In this document: positions 44,680 to 52,987 of the stretch, piece by piece
Layout of the letters: every line of letters begins with the position of its first letter
Position numbering within the stretch: position 1 is the first letter of the stretch
Origin: Chloracidobacterium sp.
GTDB lineage: Bacteria; Acidobacteriota; Blastocatellia; Pyrinomonadales; Pyrinomonadaceae
Direction: 5' to 3'
DNA: 64,000 bases
Assembly (NCBI GenBank): GCA_016711345.1
Contig: JADJTD010000001.1
Coordinates: 1,860,001-1,924,000 of the forward strand
Made by a program: the position numbers and the translations under genes
Notes under the pieces: model-generated
Databases searched by the model: none
What the model was told of the DNA's origin: nothing
What the model saw: only the letters and a program-made list of their open reading frames with translations

Positions 44680-44684
44680 GATCT

Positions 44685-44838
44685 ACACCACAAAGGCACT
44701 AAGAGCACAAAGGAGTATTTTCTTTGTGTACTTCGTGCCTTTGTGATGTAAATTTTCTGAAAAAAGCCATCGCACGACCCCAAAAAGCCATCGGACACCC
44801 CCCAAAAAGCCATTTCAAACTATCAAAAAGCCATCGCA
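44685..44838. repeat. ACAAAG palindrome plus tandem AAAAAGCCATCG array
   Basis: An ACAAAG palindrome (44685-44750; arms CACCACAAAGGCACTAAGAG and TACTTCGTGCCTTTGTG) is followed by four AAAAAGCCAT units at about 25-base spacing (44761-44838). The same two elements, inverted, stand together at 10425-10560 before rpmH. The 44680-45091 gap holds these, a further palindrome and one promoter. Confidence 0.85.
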
Positions 44839-44943
44839 TTTTTCCGGTTTTTAGGCCCTGTTCCACGACACTGCTAAAATGCCCAAAATCAATAAGACGT
44901 GTCTGAGATAGACGGAATCCTGCCGGTCACAGGCGCAATGCGC

Positions 44944-45035
44944 TTTGTGTTCTTTGTGTCTTAAAACTCTGTGGCCGTTGTGTTGAAGCTTTTTAAACAC
45001 AAAGATCACAAAGGACGAAGACACAGAGGTCACAA
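44944..45035. repeat. ACAAAG/ACAGAG-type palindrome, divergent copy
   Basis: TTTGTGTTCTTTGTGTCTTA and ACTCTGTGG on the left are partly mirrored by ACACAAAGATCACAAAGGAC and ACACAGAGG on the right, about 45 bases apart. It is the loosest member of the family in this window. Confidence 0.6.
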
Positions 45036-45052
45036 ATTTTCGCAAATTGCGC

Positions 45053-45081
45053 TTGACACAACGCGCAAAGGCGTGTAATCT
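45053..45081 (+). promoter_or_regulatory. Sigma-70 promoter, nearly leaderless
   Basis: TTGACA (45053-45058), a 17-base spacer and TAATCT (45076-45081) end ten bases before the ATG at 45092. The expected start of transcription is within a few bases of the start codon, so the mRNA would be almost leaderless. Confidence 0.65.
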
Positions 45082-45091
45082 GTGAAACATT

Positions 45092-45487
45092 ATGGCACTT
45101 GATAGAGAATTTGAGAGATTTCACGGCGGGCCGAACGAGGCGGCGTCAAAACGGCTTCATGTCACCATCAGCCCGGCAAAGCTGATCTTGCTTAATCGCA
45201 ACATGTACAACCTATTGGGGAAACCCGCCGCGGTTTACTTAAATTACTCACGAGTTAGCGATATCATCGCCATCGAACCTACCAGCGCGCGCTCGGCTGA
45301 GGCGTTCCCCGTGATCCAAAATCTCTGCAACTGGCGCATCAACGCCGCTCCCTTTTGCCGGAATTTTAACATCGACATCGACACCCAACTAAAATTCAAC
45401 CGCCCCGAGATCAAAAACGATGCCCTAATGCTAAACCTCAAAGAAACCATCTCAGTCGGCGGCAGAAAGAGGAGAAAAAAGAAATAG
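45092..45487 (+). CDS. Hypothetical protein; 3' end duplicated at 46581
   Basis: The 131-residue protein of unknown function begins MALDREFERFHGGPNEAASK and ends in a very basic tail (GGRKRRKKK). The centre (VTISPAKLILLNRNMYNLL, PAAVYLNYSRVSDIIAIEPT) resembles the gene at 7116-7529. Its last part (APFCRNFNIDIDTQL, then LNLKETISVGGRKRRKKK) recurs, with a 39-base deletion, at 46581-46683 beyond the Abi gene. The Abi module therefore sits against this gene's 3' end. A strong promoter lies directly upstream. Confidence 0.7.
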   Translation: MALDREFERFHGGPNEAASKRLHVTISPAKLILLNRNMYNLLGKPAAVYLNYSRVSDIIAIEPTSARSAEAFPVIQNLCNWRINAAPFCRNFNIDIDTQLKFNRPEIKNDALMLNLKETISVGGRKRRKKK

Positions 45488-45511
45488 GCCGCGCGGCCCG
45501 TAACCGCAAGG
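45346..45511 (+). repeat. Direct repeat, left copy, bounding the Abi module
   Basis: This copy comprises the last 47 codons of the 45092 gene and about 24 bases after its stop. The shared words include CCTCAAAGAAACCATCTCAG and GTCGGCGGCAGAAAGAGGAG, then TAGGC and GCGGCCC. The right copy is 46581-46708. About 1.07 kb lies between them. Confidence 0.85.
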
Positions 45512-45670
45512 CAACCGCCGCATCGCGTAGTCGAGGAAAGGGTGGTGCTGCATCACTACCGAGGAAAGCAATCCTCTTGACAGTAATAGTTACGTGCCGT
45601 ATGCTGAAAATGACCATGCCCGCCAAGCCTCTGCCGTAAGGCACGCTCAAATCGGTGGGCTTTCTTATGT
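45512..45670 (+). ncRNA. Candidate structured RNA preceding the Abi gene
   Basis: The 190-base leader of the Abi_2 gene has no convincing frame but strong pairing potential. GGTGGTG (45541-45547) pairs with CACTACC (45554-45560). GAGGA (45561-45565) pairs with TCCTC (45572-45576). An earlier GAGGA (45533-45537) could pair with the same TCCTC, flanked by GTC/GAC. GCCCGCC (45618-45624) pairs with GGTGGGC (45654-45660), enclosing GCC-GTAA-GGC, and TTTCTT follows as in a terminator. Structured RNAs are known upstream of AbiF-type genes; membership in that class is inferred. It ends eight bases before the start codon. Confidence 0.6.
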
Positions 45671-45677
45671 TCTTAAC

Positions 45678-46571
45678 ATGAAATATATCAAACCTTCACT
45701 CCCAATAGCCGACCAGATAAAGCATCTGGAGGGAAGAGGTTTGGTAATATCCGATCACGCAAAAGCTGCCCATTACCTTTCAAATATCAGTTATTACAGG
45801 TTAAGCGCGTATCTCTACCCGTATCGTCAGTTGCCCACAGACAATTATGTAACCGGAACAACCTTTGATGAGGTTCTGGATCACTATTTGTTTGACCGGG
45901 AATTTCGGCTGCTTGTTTTTGATGCAGTCGAGAGGGTCGAGATCGCATTCCGGACGCAACTTATTTACCAACCCTCGAACCTTTATGGTCCATTTTGGTT
46001 CCTCGATCCGGCGCATTTTGGTGATCGCACTCGATGGGCGGAACAGGTCAAGAAAATCGATGAGGAGGTCGCCCGTTCAGGTGAAGTATTTATCAAACAC
46101 TTTTTCGCCAAATATAGTTCTGAGAAAAGGCCGCCAGCGTGGATCTCCTTTGAGGTAGCTTCATTGGGCCTGCTATCCAGGTTGTATAACAACCTCAAGT
46201 TTTCTTCACCTGCTAAGAAGCACATCGCAAACCACTTTGGGCTTTCAGAGCCGCGAGTTTTTCAAAGCTGGATACGCAGTATGACTTATGTTCGAAATAT
46301 CTGCGCACATCATAGTCGTCTTTGGAATCGGACATTGACCGAAACACCAAAACTCATCCAAAAACCACCTTCATTTTGGGTAAATACTACGCCACCAGCC
46401 AATGACAAGATCTATTATTTCCTATGCTGTCTTGTGCATATGCTTCGGCAGGTAAACCCGCAATCAAGCTTTATTAAAAGACTAAGAGCACTGTTTGAAA
46501 AGTATACGGTCGTTGATTGCAGAACAATGGGATTTCCCATCGACTGGAAAGACGATCCTTATTGGAAATGA
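45678..46571 (+). CDS. Abi_2 (AbiD/AbiF-type) abortive-infection protein
   Basis: The 297-residue protein begins MKYIKPSLPIADQIKHLEG with RGLVISDHAKAAHYLSNISY-YRLSAYLYPY, the Abi_2 N-terminal signature. RVEIAFRTQLIY and IRSMTYVRNICAHHSRLWNR near residue 215 follow; the R-N-x-x-A/C-H-H motif is HEPN-like (RNICAHH) and may be a ribonuclease centre. Such proteins arrest phage-infected cells. The start at 45678 is taken because homology starts there. It is flanked by direct repeats and preceded by a candidate RNA. No antitoxin protein gene is seen. Confidence 0.85.
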   Translation: MKYIKPSLPIADQIKHLEGRGLVISDHAKAAHYLSNISYYRLSAYLYPYRQLPTDNYVTGTTFDEVLDHYLFDREFRLLVFDAVERVEIAFRTQLIYQPSNLYGPFWFLDPAHFGDRTRWAEQVKKIDEEVARSGEVFIKHFFAKYSSEKRPPAWISFEVASLGLLSRLYNNLKFSSPAKKHIANHFGLSEPRVFQSWIRSMTYVRNICAHHSRLWNRTLTETPKLIQKPPSFWVNTTPPANDKIYYFLCCLVHMLRQVNPQSSFIKRLRALFEKYTVVDCRTMGFPIDWKDDPYWK

Positions 46572-46580
46572 TGACAAATG

Positions 46581-46683
46581 CGCTCCATTTTGCCGGAATT
46601 TCAACATCGACGCTGACACCCAGCTGCTAAACCTCAAAGAAACCATCTCAGTCGGCGGCAGAAAGAGGAGAAAAAAGAAATAG
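46581..46683 (+). pseudogene. Truncated second copy of the 45092 gene 3' end
   Basis: The frame CAPFCRNFNIDADTQL followed by LNLKETISVGGRKRRKKK and TAG matches the end of the 45092 product. It lacks 13 codons and all of the N-terminal part. No start codon belongs to it. Similarity continues about 25 bases beyond the stop. It is the right boundary of the Abi module. Confidence 0.85.
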
Positions 46684-46695
46684 GCTGTGCGGCCC

Positions 46696-47235
46696 TTAAC
46701 CGGGAGGCGGCCTCGACGCGGGATGCTTTTGTAAGACGGCGGCCTCTGCAGAACCGAGCGGCATCCATTTATACGCCACATCGATGCATTCTATGAGCCA
46801 AAGCCCACCTCTCGACCATTCGATTTCATGAAGTACCCACCCTCGCTCCGACAGCCTGACCTCATCATACAACCAATCTCCATGGCCTCTGCCATTCGTA
46901 ATATCTGAAGCCAATGAATAACCTTGAACATCTGAATACTTAAATTCAATGTGCCCATCGTGATATGCGGCAAATAATCGAACGACAATTTCAAACGAAC
47001 GATTCTCCGCTCTCTCCCCGAAGGCAGACTCGCGGATAATAATCTCCTCAAGCCAGCCATCATGGGGCGAACGATGATCCTCGAAATTGTAATGCCACAA
47101 AGCGGCGGCAAATTCGTAGGCGCATCGCGGCAACCGATGTTTAACAGATTTAAGATAGGCGCTATAAGCCGAGTAGCCAGCTTGCCACTCTTCATAAGAA
47201 TTATTCAGCCTGTCTTTTGTCAGGATGTAAGTCAT
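46696..47235 (-). CDS. Hypothetical protein, 179 residues
   Basis: This soluble protein, rich in Trp, Tyr and His, begins MTYILTKDRLNNSYEEWQAG. It contains YEFAAALWHYNFEDHRSPHD, VVRLFAAYHDGHIEFKYSDV and DWLYDEVRLSERGWVLHEIE. There is no signal peptide or membrane segment. The pattern suggests a small immunity-type protein, but no family can be named. It converges on the Abi module. Confidence 0.6.
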   Translation of the reverse strand: MTYILTKDRLNNSYEEWQAGYSAYSAYLKSVKHRLPRCAYEFAAALWHYNFEDHRSPHDGWLEEIIIRESAFGERAENRSFEIVVRLFAAYHDGHIEFKYSDVQGYSLASDITNGRGHGDWLYDEVRLSERGWVLHEIEWSRGGLWLIECIDVAYKWMPLGSAEAAVLQKHPASRPPPG

Positions 47236-47391
47236 GCAATTCTGTCTTCAGCGTAGGCGAACCATCTAACGGCAGGGATAACATTGGGCCAAACCCCCGG
47301 CATGCAAGCTAAGAATCAATGAGCAACGTAATAAGAAAGTAGCTGTTTCCGTCTTCGCCCCATTAATTAGTTATGCATTTCCTAGTTTTGA

Positions 47392-47850
47392 TCAGCCTGT
47401 TTCACCAAATACCATGTTGTGATTCTGTGGATCAAAATTATCTGGAAATTTTGTTCGAGAATCATATCTTGCGCCGTTAAAATTTGCGTTTGTTACGTCT
47501 CGTAAGTCTGCAGCTTCTAATTGTGTTGAGCCGCCCAGATTGTCCAACCCCAAATTGGCGCTTCTCAAGTTTGCACCGCGAAGATTAACTTCTTTCAGAT
47601 CTGCTCCCTGAAGATTGGCCATTTCAAGATTTGCGCCGCTCAAATCCGATGTAAAAAGACTTGCCCAATACAAATCTGCATTTTTTAGATTAGCGTTACG
47701 AAGAACCGTCCCCATCCAACAAATGCCTTCAAGGTTCGCATTTTCAAACATCGCATCGCTTAAATCGCGATCTTCTAAGTACGCCCTATCCAGAGGCTCG
47801 TCAGACTCAAAAATAATCTCGCCTTTTGTATTTCTGATTTCGGTTCTCAT
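47392..47850 (-). CDS. Pentapeptide-repeat protein
   Basis: The 152-residue protein has, between residues 20 and 125, about fifteen A(D/N)LxX pentapeptides: LEDRDLSDAMFENANLEGIC, RNANLKNADLYWASLFTSDL, LQGADLKEVNLRGANLRSAN. These fold as a right-handed quadrilateral beta-helix. Such proteins may bind other proteins or mimic DNA (some protect gyrase). No direct function is indicated here. The gap to the previous gene (about 150 bases) shows nothing. Confidence 0.92.
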   Translation of the reverse strand: MRTEIRNTKGEIIFESDEPLDRAYLEDRDLSDAMFENANLEGICWMGTVLRNANLKNADLYWASLFTSDLSGANLEMANLQGADLKEVNLRGANLRSANLGLDNLGGSTQLEAADLRDVTNANFNGARYDSRTKFPDNFDPQNHNMVFGETG

Positions 47851-47981
47851 TTATGAATGCTTCAGTTCAAACGTTGACGATTAAATACTATTAACGCCGA
47901 CCGCTGACGCAACGCGGATAATTCTACACTAGCTTTGCGTGGGTTGAAACCTACGGCTACATTGCGGCTAACGCGGCAAGA

Positions 47982-48060
47982 AGCGGAGGCACAGCCTCTA
48001 TTCTTTAGGTGGGCGTTTCAGAAAGGCATAGCCATTCCGCTCAGCAAGCGGCAGAGCCGA
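47982..48060. repeat. Solitary REP-like element
   Basis: GCGGAGGCACAGCCTC, GAAAGGCATAGCCATTCCGC and CGGCAGAGCCG occur in the same order and spacing as in the repeats flanking the tyrosine transposase at 60.9-61.4 kb. It has the orientation of the right-hand copy. It is the only REP-like item in the 47851-48111 gap. Confidence 0.7.
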
Positions 48061-48111
48061 AAAAACTAACCCTAAGCTGAGCATCGATTAGTTCTGCTCT
48101 TGTATCGATTG

Positions 48112-49218
48112 TTATTTGTAGGGCTTGAAGTCATTTACATCCTGCGTAAGCAATTGCATCAGCTTTGGATGAACAAACAGCTTTTCCTTGGTTGACGGAA
48201 ATTCGACCAGAACGCCTATATCGACCAGCTTTTTCAGGTATTGAGAGGCTGCCTGACGTTTAGCGATACCCCTATTTACCAGGTTAACGATCCGGCAATA
48301 TGGCAACTCAAATATAGTATTTACCAGTTCATAGCTGTATAACTTTGGTTCCGTCTCTTTTACGTATTCGAGTGTATGGGTTGTTAGCTCTTTGATGGCC
48401 GCGATCTTCGCCGTGGTCCATTTCGATGTTTCCTCGACGCCTCTCAATATGAACAGGATCAATGACTCCCAATCTTTCTCCGTTGTCACCTGAAGCAACA
48501 CTTGGTTGTAGTGTCCTCGATATTTGAGAATGTACCTACTCAGATATAGCACCGGCAAAGTAAGGAGCCCCTGTTCGATCAGAAACAGGCTGTTGATAAT
48601 GCGTCCCGTCCTTCCGTTTCCGTCCGTGAATGGATGGATCGCCTCGAATTGATAATGTCCGACCGCCATCCTAATCAGCGGATCGAGGGTTATTTGTTCA
48701 TGAAGAAACTTCTCCCAGTTTGCGAGCAACCCTCGCAGAACATCTTCACCGACCGGCGGCGTGTAGATTATCTCGCCGCGAGCCTCGTTCCCTAATGCGA
48801 TTCCCGGTATCCGGCGAACTCGCATCTCGACTCCCTTTATATTGCTGCAGATCATTTCCGCTGTCCTAGTATTAAGCGGGTGCTCGCCAAGGGTCTGAAA
48901 TCCATGAAATAACGCCCAACTGTAGCGAAGAGCTTCCTTGGTTGCAGGATCGGCATTTCCCTCGTTTTTCAGATGCTCGAACAGTTTGTCAGTGGTCGTA
49001 ACGATATTCTCGATCTCAGAGCTTGCTTTTGCCTCAAGCAGCGGCAAAGTGTTTATGAGTATCGCGGGATTTGGGATCAGTTGGGCTGCCTGTTTTAGTT
49101 CGGCAAGGGCCGCACGCGAGTTTATACATTGGCGCAGCACGGCTTTTGTCTCAATTTCTTCCGCCGGCGGCAATTGCGGCAGTTCCTGATAAGGTATTGT
49201 CGGATCCCATTTTGGCAT
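48112..49218 (-). CDS. Fic-family AMP-transferase
   Basis: The 368-residue protein has a catalytic loop HPFTDGNGRTGR at 195-206, the full Fic motif for transfer of AMP (or another NMP) to Ser/Thr/Tyr hydroxyls. An N-terminal inhibitory helix carries S66-S-E-I-E70-N71, fitting the [S/T]xxxE[G/N] class II self-inhibition motif. The C-terminal part (KRQAASQYLKKLVDIGVLVE) is a winged helix. Fic proteins of this type may regulate themselves. TGTCGAT repeats lie just upstream. The target is not deducible. Confidence 0.93.
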   Translation of the reverse strand: MPKWDPTIPYQELPQLPPAEEIETKAVLRQCINSRAALAELKQAAQLIPNPAILINTLPLLEAKASSEIENIVTTTDKLFEHLKNEGNADPATKEALRYSWALFHGFQTLGEHPLNTRTAEMICSNIKGVEMRVRRIPGIALGNEARGEIIYTPPVGEDVLRGLLANWEKFLHEQITLDPLIRMAVGHYQFEAIHPFTDGNGRTGRIINSLFLIEQGLLTLPVLYLSRYILKYRGHYNQVLLQVTTEKDWESLILFILRGVEETSKWTTAKIAAIKELTTHTLEYVKETEPKLYSYELVNTIFELPYCRIVNLVNRGIAKRQAASQYLKKLVDIGVLVEFPSTKEKLFVHPKLMQLLTQDVNDFKPYK

Positions 49219-49239
49219 TATGTGTTAGCGTTTTGTCGT

Positions 49240-49339
49240 TTTATCGACACATTTGCAGGATATGTCGATACCAGCGACATGTCAAGGAAATATGTCGATG
49301 TTATTCGATTTTATCGACACATATTCTCAATGTGTCGAT
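49240..49339. promoter_or_regulatory. TATCGACACAT repeats upstream of fic
   Basis: Direct copies of TTTTATCGACACAT occur at 49240-49253 and 49309-49322. Inverted ATGTGTCGAT occurs at 49330-49339 and ATATGTCGAT at 49260 and 49290. They lie in the divergent space between fic and the VWFA gene and could bind the Fic winged helix. Binding is an inference. Confidence 0.5.
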
Positions 49340-49397
49340 GCAACGAACATAAGACATCCTTGACGTTTAGGGGCAAATCACATTTAATAGCGGTGTT

Positions 49398-51587
49398 ATG
49401 AGAAAAGTCGCGCCCTTTGTCGTTTTGTTTATGTTGTGTCTTTCGGTGTTTGGCCAGCAGCAAACGCCGACGCCGGAGGCTTCGCCGAATCAGGACAACG
49501 ATGTCGTTAAGATCACGACGAAATTGGTCCAGCTCGACTTGATCGTTGTTGATAAGGACGGCAATCAGGTGCGAAACCTGACTGCGGCCGATTTCACAGT
49601 TCTCGAGGACGGCAAGCCGCAAAAGATCACAAATCTTTCCTACGTCAATACCGAAGCGGGCCAGTCTGCTGCGCCAGCAGCTACAGTAAAGGAAAAGACC
49701 GAGGTAAAGATAAAAGACGCTCCGATCGCTCCGCCTGTAAAGATCTCACCGGCAAACCCCGGGCGAATTATCACCTTCATTGTCGATGACGGCAATTGCG
49801 CGGCCTCAAACATCGGAATGAGAGCTTCGAAAGAAGGCCTCGAAAAATTTATCCGCGAACAAATGCAGCCGACCGATATGGTAGCGATATATCAGACGCG
49901 TTCGGGCAGCAACACTCTTCAGCAATATACAAACGACAAGGCCCGCTTGCTAAAAATAGCTGGCAAGATCCGTTGGATGCCGCCTATGGGTAGCTGCGCC
50001 TCAAATGACGGAAGTTTTTTCGCTGCAGCTAAATCGAACACGTACATTAAACAAACGCCAAGCGGCCCGGTCACAAATACTATTGAAACGGAAACCGAAA
50101 AAAGAACTCGTCAACATACAGAGGACATGGCAGCCAACAATCAGATCGTTGGAACGCTGGGCGTGATCAGATATGTGGTTCAGGGTTTGCAGCGTGTGCC
50201 TGGACGAAAGATCATGTTCCTTCTTTCCGATGGTTTATCGATTTTCGAGCGTAACGGACGTTTCCTTGATTCGATCGGCCCAATGAAAGAACTGACGGAG
50301 CTGGCAAACCGGTCGTCTGTGGTCATCAATACGATGGACGTGCGGGGCGTGTTTGACGAAGGTATGATCGAGGCCCGTGACGAGGTCTATGCACAGGATG
50401 ATATTCTGGCAACCAATAATATTCGCGATGAGCGAGGTGACATCGTCAGCAATTCGCGTAACGGGCTTAGGTTCCTCGCACGCGAGACTGGCGGAAAGTT
50501 TACCCAGAATCAAAACTTCCTTGACGGCCCGATTAAAAAAAATCTAGCCACAGAGACGGGCTATTACCTGATCGGTTACGAGCCGTCAGAAGATACCTTC
50601 AAAGGCAAGAAATTCAACAAGATCGAGATAAAGGTCAATCAACCTGACCTCAAGGTCGTTTCGCGAGCCGGATTTTTTGGCGTTGTCGAGCCAACCGCCA
50701 AGCCAAAACGCAAAACCGAAGACAGCGACCTCTACGAGGCCATCGCTGCTCCGCTGCCGCGCCCCAGTTTGGATGTGAAGCTTTCAGCCTATTTTGTTAA
50801 TTCAGCCGAGGCCGGAAATGTCGTCCGAGCGTTATTCCGCATAAACGGGAGCGATCTCACCTTTGTCGACGATAAAGACGGCTTGAAAAAAACGGAGTTC
50901 GATGTCGTTGCCGTGACTCTCAACGAAAAGGGCAAGGTCGTTGACGAATTTACACACGGTGTCATCTACAAAGAAAAGGCCGTATTCATGCCAACAATTC
51001 TGAAGAATGGTTTGATCTACTCGACCGATGTTATTGTCAAAAAACCAGGCACCTACAACTTTCGCGTTGCCGTAAAAGACACGGCGAGCAAACATATCGG
51101 CACTTCGTACCAGTTGGTCGAGATACCCGATTTGAAGAAAACCGGAGTTTTTGTTTCGGGATTGACTGTCGCACAGGTCGACTCGACAGGGAAATTTACT
51201 ATCCCTGAAGCTGTCAAGCCTGAAAAAGCTCTTACAGCGACGATGACTGCTGCGGTTCCCGCTATCCGCCGGTTTCCCCGCGGCTCGGTGATGGCTTATG
51301 CCTATACTGTCTATAATGCCAAACTCGATCCATCAACGGGCCAGCCAAAACTCTCGGTTCAAACAAAGCTCTATTACAACGGCGAGTTGGTCATGGATAG
51401 CGCACCTCAAAGCGCACAACTCGAAAAGCAGGCCGACTGGACACGTATCAACGACTTTGGCTATTTGAAGCTAAAACCGCAGATGGATCTAGGCGATTAT
51501 TCTATTCAGATAATAATCAAAGACCTCTTGGCTGACGGCAAAAACGCCATAACGAGCCAGTCCATCGATTTTGAAGTGGTCGAATAG
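49398..51587 (+). CDS. Secreted VWFA-related protein (acidobacterial type)
   Basis: The 729-residue protein has a signal peptide (RKVAPFVVLFMLCLSVFGQ) and an N-terminal beta domain (LVQLDLIVVDKDGNQVRNLT, then DFTVLEDGKPQKI). A VWFA-like domain follows (ITFIVDDGNCAASNIGMRAS near residue 118, GRKIMFLLSDGLSIFERNG near 275). The MIDAS Asp and Ser are partly kept (DDGNC replaces DxSxS). The C-terminal half is a beta-rich region. Such proteins are numerous in Acidobacteria and are thought to mediate adhesion or assembly; function is unproven. Confidence 0.88.
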   Translation: MRKVAPFVVLFMLCLSVFGQQQTPTPEASPNQDNDVVKITTKLVQLDLIVVDKDGNQVRNLTAADFTVLEDGKPQKITNLSYVNTEAGQSAAPAATVKEKTEVKIKDAPIAPPVKISPANPGRIITFIVDDGNCAASNIGMRASKEGLEKFIREQMQPTDMVAIYQTRSGSNTLQQYTNDKARLLKIAGKIRWMPPMGSCASNDGSFFAAAKSNTYIKQTPSGPVTNTIETETEKRTRQHTEDMAANNQIVGTLGVIRYVVQGLQRVPGRKIMFLLSDGLSIFERNGRFLDSIGPMKELTELANRSSVVINTMDVRGVFDEGMIEARDEVYAQDDILATNNIRDERGDIVSNSRNGLRFLARETGGKFTQNQNFLDGPIKKNLATETGYYLIGYEPSEDTFKGKKFNKIEIKVNQPDLKVVSRAGFFGVVEPTAKPKRKTEDSDLYEAIAAPLPRPSLDVKLSAYFVNSAEAGNVVRALFRINGSDLTFVDDKDGLKKTEFDVVAVTLNEKGKVVDEFTHGVIYKEKAVFMPTILKNGLIYSTDVIVKKPGTYNFRVAVKDTASKHIGTSYQLVEIPDLKKTGVFVSGLTVAQVDSTGKFTIPEAVKPEKALTATMTAAVPAIRRFPRGSVMAYAYTVYNAKLDPSTGQPKLSVQTKLYYNGELVMDSAPQSAQLEKQADWTRINDFGYLKLKPQMDLGDYSIQIIIKDLLADGKNAITSQSIDFEVVE

Positions 51588-51762
51588 TTTTTTATCAACA
51601 AAAATCCTGCAAGTAATCTAAGCTCGCACGTTCTATCGAGCGCAGCGTTGATTTGGAGCGGCAAAAGAGCGGGCAATTTATGCTTACCTTTTGCAGAAAG
51701 ACGCTTCATATCAGTCCGGCTGCGGATGCCTGTGCTGCGGACGGCGTTTCGTTCGCGTTTTT

Positions 51763-51793
51763 TGCAGAAGCCTGCACACGTTAGTAAGGGCGT
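51763..51793. repeat. Dispersed repeat module A (inverted copy)
   Basis: TTTGCAGAAGCCTGCACACG followed by TTAGTAAGGGCG corresponds, inverted, to 212-240 and 62341-62370. The 51588-51839 gap contains nothing else clear. Confidence 0.75.
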
Positions 51794-51839
51794 AACACGC
51801 TGCTTGTAAATGTGCGAGCTTCAACAATAGGAGTAAACA

Positions 51840-52121
51840 ATGAGAAGATCATTCATTTTGTCGACAGTTTTGGCGGCAAGCGTCGCCGTTCTTGGTGCGT
51901 GCGAGCCACCGAAACCTGAACCGGTCAAGCCGACCGTCGCAAGCCCTTCGCCATCGGCAAGCGTCGCACCTAGCCCAAGCGCTTCGCCAAGCGGATCGCC
52001 TGTGAAAGCAGGTTCGCCGACTGGTAAACCTTCTTCCTCGCCGACGCCAAACACGTCGCAGGGAGCAAAGACCGGCAAGGACGACAAAGCGGCAAACACC
52101 GTTTCGCCAAAAACGAAGTAA
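51840..52121 (+). CDS. Small Ser/Pro-rich lipoprotein
   Basis: The 93-residue protein has a lipoprotein signal with lipobox LGAC (Cys21). A disordered tail of Pro, Ser, Ala, Thr and Lys follows (SPSPSASVAPSPSASPSGSP). AGGAG precedes the start. No globular domain is present; it may be a surface tether. Its low complexity makes homology uninformative. Confidence 0.65.
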   Translation: MRRSFILSTVLAASVAVLGACEPPKPEPVKPTVASPSPSASVAPSPSASPSGSPVKAGSPTGKPSSSPTPNTSQGAKTGKDDKAANTVSPKTK

Positions 52122-52249
52122 CCTCGATTTGTTGATCGACATTGAAAGGCTCGCGAGCGATCGCGGGCCTTTTGCTTATAAATCCAGAACTTTTTCTGTC
52201 TTGCGTTCGTTTTCTCTGACTGTAAGCAAGTTTTACATCGGAGGGAATT

Positions 52250-52951
52250 ATGAAAAGGTTAGGAATTATAATATTTGCATCGGCACTAATAATCGGGCTT
52301 GTTGTTTCGAATATATTCTCGTTTGGGCGTATGAGCGACAGTCTTTTCCATTTTTCGGTCAATTTCAGAGGCGAGAAAGGCTCGGGCAAGATCATCACGG
52401 AGCAACGCGACCTGAAAGGATTTAATGCGGTCGAGGTTGGCGGTGTTTTTGTCGTCGAGATCACCGCACAGAAGGATTTCAGCTTTGAGATCGAGACCGA
52501 CGACAATCTTTTGCCGCTCATCACGACAGAGATCGAGAACGGTGTTTTGAAGATCGAGGCCGAAGGAAAACTCTCGCCGACGGACCAGATAAAAGTGCGT
52601 ATTTCAGCTCCTGATATCGACAACCTTGACGTTTCCGGTGCGGCAAATTTGACGCTGAGCCGTGTTAAGAATTCAAGCCTTTTAGTAGAGGCCAGCGGCG
52701 CTTCGAAATTAAAGATCGCCGGTGAGACGACAAAATTGAATGTTGAGGTAAGCGGGGCTTCAAAGCTTGATGCCGAAGAGTTGAAGGCCTCAAAAGCTAA
52801 TGTGGAGGCCAGCGGTGCCAGCTATATCGATGTAAACGTTTCCGAAGATCTTTCGGTAGATGCCTCGGGAGCTAGCAAGATCGTCTACACAGGAACGCCG
52901 GCATCTCTTCATAAAAATACAAGCGGAGCCAGTCACATCTCGCAGAAATGA
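52250..52951 (+). CDS. DUF2807 (GIN-domain) secreted protein
   Basis: The 233-residue protein has a membrane or signal helix (LGIIIFASALIIGLVVSNI). After it comes the DUF2807/head-GIN beta-helix: DLKGFNAVEVGGVFVVEITA, VEASGASKLKIAGETTKLNV and repeated SGAS turns. The repeats of V-x-x-SGAS form a right-handed beta-solenoid. A surface adhesin-like role is proposed for the family without direct proof. GGAGGG lies before the ATG. Confidence 0.88.
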   Translation: MKRLGIIIFASALIIGLVVSNIFSFGRMSDSLFHFSVNFRGEKGSGKIITEQRDLKGFNAVEVGGVFVVEITAQKDFSFEIETDDNLLPLITTEIENGVLKIEAEGKLSPTDQIKVRISAPDIDNLDVSGAANLTLSRVKNSSLLVEASGASKLKIAGETTKLNVEVSGASKLDAEELKASKANVEASGASYIDVNVSEDLSVDASGASKIVYTGTPASLHKNTSGASHISQK

Positions 52952-52987
52952 TTCGTTCAGAGTTACGCCTTTAGGCGTGAAGCTAGA

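Noticed and set aside
45512..45670. RNase P RNA, because of GAGGAAAG words
   Set aside because: The other conserved RNase P blocks are absent and the segment is too short.
47240..48060. Integron attC sites around the pentapeptide gene
   Set aside because: One ATCTAAC fits the core pattern, but no paired inverse core or integrase is visible; the second candidate belongs to the REP element.
49240..49339. CRISPR array in the TGTCGAT repeats
   Set aside because: Repeats are short, partly inverted and irregularly spaced with no cas genes.
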